From NCBI GenBank assembly GCA_014843695.1, contig CM026390.1, positions 8,169,386 through 8,233,385 on the forward strand: a DNA stretch of 64,000 bases, written 5' to 3'. Every line of letters begins with the position of its first letter. The stretch's first letter is position 1. This DNA comes from Archivesica marissinica. Taxonomy: Eukaryota; Mollusca; Bivalvia; Venerida; Vesicomyidae. Below, in pieces: positions 26,501 to 38,500 of the stretch. The notes beneath the pieces are model-generated. The model saw only the letters and a list, made by a program, of their open reading frames with translations. It was not told the origin of the DNA and searched no databases. A program made the position numbers and the translations under genes.

Positions 26501-29500
26501 GTATTTGCTATATTTCAGAGAGTTGAGACATACAGTACTGGTATTTGTTATATTTCAGAGAGTTGAGACATACAGTACTGGTATTTGTTATATTTCAGAG
26601 AGTTGAGACATACAGTACTGGTATTTGTTATATTTCAGAGAGTTGAGACATACAGTACTTGTATTTGTTATATTTCAGAGAGTTGAGACATACAGTACTT
26701 GTATTTGCTATATTTCAGAGAGTTGAGACATACACATACAGTACTTGTATTTGCTATATTTCAGAGAGTTGAGACATACAGTACTGGTATTTGTTATATT
26801 TCAGAGAGTTGAGACATACAGTACTGGTATTTGCTATATTTCAGAGAGTTGAGACATACACATACAGTACTGGTATTTGCTATATTTCAGAGAGTTGAGA
26901 CATACAGTACTGGTATTTGTTATATTTCAGAGAGTTGAGACATACAGTACTGGTATTTGTTATATTTCAGAGAGTTGAGACATACAGTACTGGTATTTGT
27001 TATATTTCAGAGAGTTGAGACATACACATACAGTACTTGTATTTGCTATATTTCAGAGAGTTGAGACATACAGTACTGGTATTTGCTATATTTCAGAGAG
27101 TTGAGACATACAGCACTGGTATTTGCTATATTTCAGTGAGTTGAGACATACACATACAGTACTTGTATTTGCTATATTTCAGAGAGTTGAGACATACAGT
27201 ACTGGTATTTGTTATATTTCAGAGAGTTGAGACATACAGTACTGGTATTTGTTATATTTCAGAGAGTTGAGACATACAGTACTGGTATTTGCTATATTTC
27301 AGAGAGTTGAGACATACAGTACTGGTATTTGTTATATTTCAGAGAGTTGAGACATACAGTACTGGTATTTGTTATATTTCAGAGAGTTGAGACATACAGT
27401 ACTGGTATTTGTTATATTTCAGAGAGTTGAGACTTATAGAAGCTTTACAGGATCCACACATCTGTGATAAAATATTAGACTACAACATACACAAGGAGCG
27501 AGAAGGTAGTCTACGATTTGCCAAGGGTCAGAGTGAAACATTCCAGACATTACATAACCTTGTGTAAGTACCGTACCATCTAGGTGATTTGTTAGTTGTT
27601 TTGTGGCCCTTACTTGCTTTTTTTTTTTTTTTAGATAAGAGTTAATAGGGGCGACCCTCCAGCAGACACCAATTCCAGAAGCATCCAGAAGTTTGGTGTA
27701 TAGCATCGATAAATGAGACCTTGGTTTATAGTCGCATCTGAAATACTTTTAATGTTATTATGGTCAGATGGAGGATCGAACCTGGATTCGCAGTCAGACT
27801 CATTTCAATATCTATGCATTTTTGAATTTAAGCAAATTTTTATGCACATGTAATATGTATAAGTAGTATCATTTGCCAAATCCACTAAAATTCCGAGTTA
27901 CATGTATTATGACGAGTGAAAGATTTTTGATCAGCTGTTCCCAATCTGGGACGAATCTGAAAATGTTCATTCATTATATAAGATAACAACGTGAAAACTC
28001 GGAAATACTATGAAAAGAAATGATTTTCATAAACTATATTTTGTTACGAATTGAAATAAATAAGAAAAACTCGTAAATTAAATTATTTTTTTGGCTACAA
28101 AGAAGTTTTTGGCTTTGTATAATTTGCAATAGCCCCGGCATCAGTATATTCAAAACGGACGCACTTAGATTTACGGCTGGAGTCACAGATTTAAAAACAA
28201 AATGCAGGTAGCTTATAGTTTGTTCCGGAATATGATTTTGGGCTCTAACTTTACGAGAATATATCTAGGCTTATTGTTGTTGGCAAATTTTACAGACATC
28301 TTCGTTCATTGACCGAAGCCGAAGTTACGGCGTTTAATTTTAGACGGACTCCGCCATCTCCGATCACATTTGACAGGCAGATTAGGATAATTACACTGTT
28401 GAGGAAATGTTCGATGACGCTTGACCACTCATCGTCCCGGGTCAAAGTTGACCCACTATGCATTTTCACCAAGAGTCAAACAAGCGTCTTTACTGATTTT
28501 CATTCGTCAAAACCCGGGAGCTCGGGTCACATGAACGCCCCGAGTCCATGTTCACCGTGGGACCCTTCATTGCTAAACTGTCATCCCGTCTTCATCTCGT
28601 TATAATGCGTGCTCATTTATAACATGTTTAAAAAGTTTAATCTTTATTTTACAACGATCGCGAAACAAGCTTCAATAACTTATATTAATCACTCTCGTTG
28701 GCGTAGATGAAAACATATATGTGGTCATTCGTGTGAGAGGAAACCGGAGTACCCGGAGAAAACCCATCTGTCCAATCTGGCATCCACTGTACCATCTCAC
28801 ATACTTCCCAGTCTGAGGATTGAACCCAGGTTGTATTGGTGAGAACGAGCGTGCTAACCACTGCACTAATCGGACAGCCAATCACATGTAATTCCATATT
28901 TTAGGGGTACTGGCAAACTTGATAATTATAGTCATTCAGATGTATATCTCTACCCTAACACCCTGTCCTCTTTTTATAAAGTTGTCGTTGGCTAGAGAAA
29001 CAATACATTTTATATGGATAAAACTTCCAGCTCCTGTGGTCATACGTTGTTACTGTACTAAAATTATTTGGTTTTAGTCACAAAGGTGTTAACGTACAAA
29101 TGGATATTCCGTATGAGCTCTGCTGAAGTTTCACAAATGCATAAAGCCGTAAAGATTTGCTGTTGTCAAGTTTTTATAGACATGTTGTATAGTTATTGTG
29201 TACATGTATTGTGCAAGTTTTTATAGACATGTTGTATAGTTATTGTGTACATGTATTGTGCAAGTTTTTATAGACATGTTGTATAGTTATTGTGTACATG
29301 TATTGTGCTTGTTTAGCGATAGCCATGAGATTGGCCACAACTTATTTTATAAAATGATATTTGTCTTTCAGTTATTTATTTATTGGCAAATAAAACATTG
29401 TTTGGAGTTGGAATGTGTAGGCATTATTAACCATGCAGGTTATAGGCCTAAGTTGTTATTTCTGTGGCTCAGAACGATTCTACACGACTGTTCTTATTTG

Positions 29501-32500
29501 GACCAGCAAGGTCCAGCAGGGTTGTACTCACAGAAAAATATGTCGTGCATTTTCATTAGATATGTGCTATAGCGACACAATTCTAACAAAATGCCATGAC
29601 ATATTTCCAGAGTTTTCAGTTACAAACAAGAAAGACACATTAATGTATTTTTTAAAACTATTATTAGCCTTTATTTTACCCAACATGCAGAGTTAATACT
29701 CATATTCATTATTGTATATTCCTCACCCTCTGTAACCTGATACAACAAATTGTCTTTACTGTGAAAGTTGATACAATGGAACATGAACAAATATTGAAAT
29801 ATCTCAAGTGTCATTGTGTTATTTACGAAATGATATTTCTCTTTCAGTTATTTATTGGCGAATAAAATATGATTAGAGTTCTGATGCGTACGGTAGGAAT
29901 TAATTAATTAATTAATGGTTAATTCTGACGCTCAGAGCGACAAACCATGTTTGATTCAACTACAAACCATGTTTGATTCAACTACAAACCATGTTTGATT
30001 CAACTACAAACCATGTTTGATTCAACTACAAACCATGTTTGATTCAACTACAAACCATGTTTGATTCAACTACAAACCATGTTTGATTCAACTATAAATA
30101 ATGCAAATACAAATATGACTTTAATTTTAACCCAAATGATCTAAAAAGGGCCAAAATAATTGGTGTTATTTTTAGAAAGCCGCAAATGACGTCACAAAAC
30201 AACAAAAATGATGTCATGTTTGACATCACACGCTAAGCCACGTTTTATTGTAGATTTAACAACGATAATTCCTTCTTTGTATACACAGACAAAATGCCGA
30301 GTCATGTTAGAATAAGAGTTGTTGTATCATGTCCCAGGAACACAGTTGCAACTTGCATGACTCTGTTCGATACTGCTCCAGAGTGGGTCCCTGAAAAAAC
30401 CACCCCAAACGTGTGAAAGAAAAGAAAGTAGTTCTTTGCCTGTGTAAGCACTCAACTACCCATACAATGTACCTTTGCCTGTGTAAGCACTCAACTACCC
30501 ATACAATGTACCTTTGTTGTTGTTGTTTGTGTATATGTACGTTTTCTTTCTATATTTTAAGGGATAAAGGGGTGAAGGTAGATTTAGGTATCCCATATGA
30601 ACTGTGGGATACACCTTCGGCAGAAATTACCCAGCTACAGAGAGATGTAAGAACATATACAGTCTACATCCGTTATGTCGAATTCCGTCGGACCAAACAA
30701 AATACTTTGACATAACCGAAGTTTGACGTAACGAAATTTGATATAAACGGAGCCAGTTATATGTAAAATGGTAGTGTCTAAAACGGGACTTTGATCCGAA
30801 TTGGAGAAAACCGGATAATTCGACATAACCGACTTTGACATAGCGGATGTACACTGTATGTAGGATCTTACAGGAGTGCTGATTTCATACCATACTATAT
30901 GAAGCGATTGTCATAAAATCTGGTATGAAATCAGCACAAGTGTAACATCATTTTATCATATTCACATAACGCTCATTTTAATCGTATTTTGGCACAAAAT
31001 AACGTTGCTACTTTCATTTTAGCACCAAGAGTCAGCGCAAATTGTCATAGTGTCACTAAATTGTCATAGCATCACTAAATTGTCAAAGCGTCCCTAAATT
31101 GTCATAGCGTCACTAAATTGTCAAAAGCGTCCCTAAATTGTCATCAATAAATTGTCATAGTGTCACTAAATTGTCATCATTAAATTGTCATAGCGTCACT
31201 AAATTGTCAAAGCGTCCCTAAATTGTCAAAGCGTCACTAAATTGTCATAGCATCACTAAATTGTCAAAGCATCCCTAAATTGTCATAGCGTCACTAAATT
31301 GTCATAGCATCACTAAATTGTCATAGTGTCACTAAATTGTCATAGCATCACTAAATTGTCAAAGCGTCACTAAATTGTCATAGCATCACTAAATTGTCAT
31401 AGCATCACTAAATTGTCATAGCATCACTAAATTGTCGTCACTAAATTGTCATAGCGTCACTAAATTGTCATAGCGTCACTAAATTGTCAAAGCATCACTA
31501 AATTGTCATAGCATCACTAAATTGTCAGCATCACTAAATTGTCATAGCGTCCCTAAATTGTCAAAGCATCCCTAAATTGTCATAGCGTCACTAAATTGTC
31601 AAAGAGTCACTAAATTGTTATAGCGTCCCTAAATTGTCAAAGCATCCCTAAATTGTCATAGCGTCCCTAAATTGTCATAGCATCACTAAATTGTCAAAGC
31701 GTCACTAAATTGTCATAGCATCACTAAATTGTCATAGCGTCACTAAATTGTCATAGCGTCACTAAATTGTCATAGCATCACTAAATTGTCAAAGCATCAC
31801 TAAATTGTCATAGCATCACTAAATTGTCAAAGCATCACTAAATTGTCATAGCATCACTAAATTGTCATAGCATCACTAAATTGTCAAAGCATCACTAAAT
31901 TGTCATAGCATCACTAAATTGTCATAGCATCACTAAATTGTCATAGCATCACTAAATTGTCATAGCATCACTAAATTGTCATAGCATCACTAAATTGTCG
32001 TCACTAAATTGTCATAGCGTCACTAAATTGTCATAGCATCACTAAATTGTCATAGCATCACTAAATTGTCATAGCATCACTAAATTGTCATAGCATCACT
32101 AAATTGTCATAGCATCACTAAATTGTCATAGCATCACTAAATTGTCATAGCGTCACTAAATTGTCATAGCATCACTAAATTGTCATAGCATCACTAAATT
32201 GTCATAGCATCACTAAATTGTCATAGCATCACTAAATTGTCGTCACTAAATTGTCATAGCGTCACTAAATTGTCATAGCATCACTAAATTGTCATAGCAT
32301 CACTAAATTGTCATAGCATCACTAAATTGTCATAGCATCACTAAATTGTCATAGCATCACTAAATTGTCATAGCATCACTAAATTGTCGTCACTAAATTG
32401 TCATAGCGTCACTAAATTGTCATAGCATCACTAAATTGTCATAGCATCACTAAATTGTCGTCACTAAATTGTCATAGCATCACTAAATTGTCAAAGCGTC

Positions 32501-35500
32501 CCTAAATTGTCATAGCATCCCTAAATTGTCAAAGCGTCACTAAATTGTCATCACTAAATTGTCATAGCGTCCCTAAATTGTCATAGCGTCACTAAATTGT
32601 CAAAGCGTCACTAAATTGTCAGTGTCCCTAAATTATCATAGCGTCACTAAATTGTCATAGCGTCACTAAATTGTCATAGTGTCACTAAATTGTCATAGCA
32701 TCACTAAATTGTCATAGCATCACTAAATTGTCATCACTAAATTGTCATAGCATCACTAAATTGTCAAAGCGTCCCTAAATTGTCAAAGCATCACTAAATT
32801 GTCAAAGCATCACTAAATTGTCATAGCGTCACTAAGCGTCCCTAAATTGTCAAAGCGTCCCTAAATTGTCAAAGCGTCCCTAAATTGTCAAAGCATCACT
32901 AAATTGTCATAGCATCACTAAATTGTCAAAGCGTCACTAAATTGTCATAGCATCACTAAATTGTCATAGCGTCACTAAATTGTCATAGCATCACTAAATT
33001 GTCATAGCGTCACTAAATTGTCATAGCATCACTAAATTGTCATAGCGTCACTAAATTGTCATAGCGTCACTAAGCGTCCCTAAATTGTCAAAGCGTCCCT
33101 AAATTGTCAAAGCGTCCCTAAATTGTCAAAGCGTCCCTAAATTGTCGTCACTAAATTGTCATAGCGTCCCTAAATTGTCATCACTAAATTGTCATAGCGT
33201 CACTAAATTGTCAAAGCGTCCCTAAATTGTCATAGCGTCACTAAATTGTCAAAAGCGTCCCTAAATTGTCATCAATAAATTGTCATAGTGTCACTAAATT
33301 GTCATCACTAAATTGTCATAGCGTCACTAAATTGTCAAAGCGTCCCTAAATTGTCAGTGTCCCTAAATTGTCATAGCGTCACTAAATTGTCATAGCGTCA
33401 CTAAATTGTCGTCACTAAATTGTCATAGTGTCACTAAGCGTCCCTAAATTGTCGAAGCGTCCCTAAATTGTCAAAGCGTCCCTAAATTGTCAAAGCGTCA
33501 CTAAATTGTCATAGCATCACTAAATTGTCAGCGTCACTAAATTGTCATCACTAAAGTGTCATAGCATCACTAAATTGTCATAGCGTCACTAAATTGTCAA
33601 AACGTCACTAAATTGTCAAAGCATCACTAAATTGTCATCTATATATACACATGTACAATCTATATATACACATGTACACTCTATATATACAATATATATA
33701 CACATGTACAATCTATATATACACATGTACAATCTATATATATATACACATGTACACTCTATATATACACATGTACAATATATATATACACATGTACAAT
33801 CTATATATACATATGTACAATCTATATATACACATGTACAATCTATATATACACATGTACACTCTATATATACACATGTACAATCTATATATACACATGT
33901 ACAATCTATATATACACATGTACAATATATATATACATATGTACAATATATATATATACATGTACACTATATATATACACATGTACAATCTATATATACA
34001 CATGTACAATATATATATACACATGTACAATCTATATATACACATTCCCAATCTATATATACACATGTACAATCTATATATACACATGTACAATCTATAT
34101 ATACACATTCCCAATCTATATATACACATGTACAATCTATATATACACATGTACAATCTATATATACACATGTACAATCTATATATACACATTCCCAATA
34201 TATATATACACATGTACAATCTATATATGCACATGTACAATCTATATATACACATGTACACTCTATATATACACATGTACAATATATATATACACATGTA
34301 CAATATATATATATACATATGTACAATCTATATATACACATGTACAATCTATATATACACATGTACAATCTATATATATACATGTACAATCTATATATAC
34401 ACATGTACAATCTATATATACACATGTACAATCTATATATACACATGTACAATCTATATATACACATGTACAATCTATATATACACATGTACAATCTATA
34501 TATACACATGTACAATATATATATACACATGTACACTATATATATACACATGTACAATCTATATATACACATGTACAATATATATATATACATGTACAAT
34601 CTATATATACACATGTACAATCTATATATACACATGTACACTATATATATAAACATGTACAATCTATATATACACATGTACAATATATATATACATATGT
34701 ACAATCTATATATACACATGTACAATATATATATATATACATGTACACTATATATATACACATGTACAATCTATATATACACATTCCCAATCTATATATA
34801 CACATGTACAATCTATATATACACATGTACAATCTATATATACACATGTACAATCTATATATACACATGTACAATCTATATATACACATGTACAATATAT
34901 ATATATACATGTACAATCTATATATACACATGTACAATCTATATATACACATTCCCAATCTATATATACACATGTACAATATATATATATATACATGTAC
35001 ACTATATATATACACATGTACAATCTATATATACACATGTACAATATATATATATAACATGTACACTATATATATACACATGTACAATCTATATATACAT
35101 ATGTACAATCTATATATACACATGTACAATATATATATACACATGTACAATCTATATATACACATGTACAATCTATATATACACATGTACAATCTATATA
35201 TACACATGTACAATCTATATATACACATGTACAATCTATATATACACATGTACAATCTATATATACACATGTACAATCTATGTATACACATGTACAATAT
35301 ATATATACACATGTACAATATATATATATACATATGTACAATCTATATATACATATGTACAATCTATATATACACATGTACAATATATATATACACATGT
35401 ACAATCTATATATACACATGTACACTCTATATATACACATGTACAATATATATATACACATGTACAATCTATATATACACATGTACAATCTATATATACA

Positions 35501-38500
35501 CATTCCCAATCTATATATACATATGTACAATATATATATACATATGTACAATCTATATATACACATGTACAATCTATATATACACATGTACAATCTATAT
35601 ATACACATTCCAATTATATATACATATGTACAATCTATATATACACATGTACAATCTATATATACACATGTACAATCTATATATACACATGTACAATCTA
35701 TATATACACATGTACAATCTATATATACACATGTACAATATATATATACACATGTACAATCTATATATACACATGTACAATCTATATATACACATGCACA
35801 ATCTATATATACACATGTACAATATATATATACACATGTACAATCTATATATACACATGTACAATCTATATATACACATGTACAATCTATATATACACAT
35901 GTACAATATATATATACACATGTACAATCTATATATACACATGTACAATATATATATATACATGTACAATCTATATATAACATTACAATTATATATACAC
36001 ATGTACAATCTATATATACACATGTACAATCTATATATAACATGTACAATTATATATACACATGTACAATCTATATATACACATGTACAATCTATATATA
36101 CACATGTACAATCTATATATACACATGTACAATCTATATATACACATGTACAATATATATATATCACATGTACAATCTATATATACACATGTACAATCTA
36201 TATATACACATATACAATGTACAATTATATATACACATGTACAATCTATATATACACATGTACATTATATATAACATGTACATTATATATAACATTACAA
36301 TTATATATACAATGTACAATCTATATATATTTTTTCACATGTACAATCTATATATACACATGTACACTATATATATACACATGTACAATCTATATATACA
36401 CATGTACAATCTATATATACACATGTACAATATATATATACACATGTACACTATATATATACACATGTACAATCTATATATACATATGTACAATCTATAT
36501 ATACACATGTACAATCTATATATACACATGTACAATCTATATATACACATGTACAATCTATATATACACATGTAGAATCTATATATACACATGTACAATC
36601 TATATATACACATGTACAATATATATATACACATGTACAATCTATATATACACATGTACAATCTATATATACACATGTACAATCTATATATACACATGTA
36701 CAATCTATATATACACATGTACAATCTATATATACACATGTACAATATATATATACACATGTACAATCTATATATACACATGTACAATCTATATATACAC
36801 ATGTACAATATATATATATTTATATACACATGTACAATCTATATATACACATGTACAATCTATATATACACATGTACAATATATATATACATATGTACAA
36901 TCTATATATACACATGTACAATCTATATATACACATGTACAATCTATATATACACATGTACAATATATATATATACATGTACACTATATATATACACATG
37001 TACAATCTATATATAAACTATATATATACATGTACAACTAACATAAAATAATTGTAAAACAAATAGGATCTGAAAACATGGTTAGTATATAAATACAAAT
37101 TTATTTTAGCTTGATTGCGAAACAAGTTCTTATAACTTATATTAATCACTCTAGAGAGTATATAAATTCATTTCCATGGTATCCGATTAAAGAAAGTATA
37201 TGTATTATGAAATGATAAAGATATAATATTGTTTGCTTTAAACAAAATATTCCTGTTTAAAATGGTTGTTATCAAGTGATTGTACGCCATACTAAACCTG
37301 TATTACCCAAGTGTTTTAGATTCTACCTATTAAAGGCATGTTTAATGTACCGTTAAATCATAATAGCAAAGAAATTAACCCTTAACTTTGCACACTAGCA
37401 GTGAAACTAAGTCACATATGTCATTTGAAAGGACACAATTCTAATGAAATTGCATGACATATTTCCGGAGTTCCGCTACAATTATTTGAACTATTTATTG
37501 CTTTTATGCATGCAAAGAGTTAAATTGCTGAATAAATTGGAAGGAATGTGCAAACAACATAGATTCAGATCACTGCATCTGATCAGGATCTATATTGTTT
37601 GCTATTCAGCCAAGTGTTTTAGCTCCACTATTCGAATAGCAAACAGCATACAGCCTGGTCAGATGGCATGTTCAGGCTTTATGCTGTTTGCAAAAACGAA
37701 TATACGCGTTTTAATAATATTAACTTTATTTATTTTACAATGATTATGAAACCGGCTTTAACAACATATATTAATCAATCTCGTTGGCGCAGATTAACCC
37801 ATTCAACACCAAGTAACTCACATGGACTGGTCCATGATATTCATAAACCAATAAATGAATCAGAAAATCACATTTGGACAAGTTCATTTATCAAAATGGG
37901 TAATTATGTCTAAAAATAGTCATATCACTGGCAAAAAGTGCAGATCCTGATGAGACGGCTCGTGACGAGCCGGCTCATCTGGATCTACACTTTTTGTAAG
38001 CCTATTTAGACGTCTGTGGTGTTGAAAGAGTTAAAGTGTACATGTGGTTATTCATTTTTGTGGGAGGAAACCGGAGTACCCGGAGAAAACCCACCGATTT
38101 TGCGATCATCGTACCATCTTACATACTTCTCAGTCTGAGGATGGAATCCAGGTTGCATTGGTGAGAAGCGAGTGTGCTAGCCAAGCAGAGCTGCGCTAAT
38201 CAGACAGCGACAATGTTGAAAGTTGCTTTAAATTGGTCAGACTGCCTACCATCAACTCTCTCACACAGTTATATTGATGTTATAACATTGTTTATTTCAG
38301 TGTTTCACCGTGGTTGAAAAGTATGAGGAAGTGATAGAAGATTGGTACTTTGAGCATCAAGACAAAGATATCATAAACTATCTGTGTAAAGAACATGTTC
38401 TCAAAGACAATGACCAAAGTAAGTATATTAATCAAGTAGGTCAGAAAATGATTTGAATACCGAGACTAGAGTATCATAAACTATCTGTGTAAAGAACATG

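Larger units (their letters stand above)
29166..31037. repeat. Right arm of large inverted repeat, low-copy part
   Basis: Reverse complement of 16594-18384, near-identical, with small indels and different minisatellite lengths. It begins inside a 47 bp minisatellite (29166-29308), includes a 22 bp minisatellite (29941-30093), the intact exon 4', the pogo-like MITE and the hairpin element, and ends at array B. Located inside canopy intron 3/4. Confidence 0.95.

Noticed and set aside
33632..37051. Open frames of up to 782 codons in the right-hand AT-rich array
   Set aside because: Same artefact as on the left; mirror array with no domain, no codon bias and no splice context.
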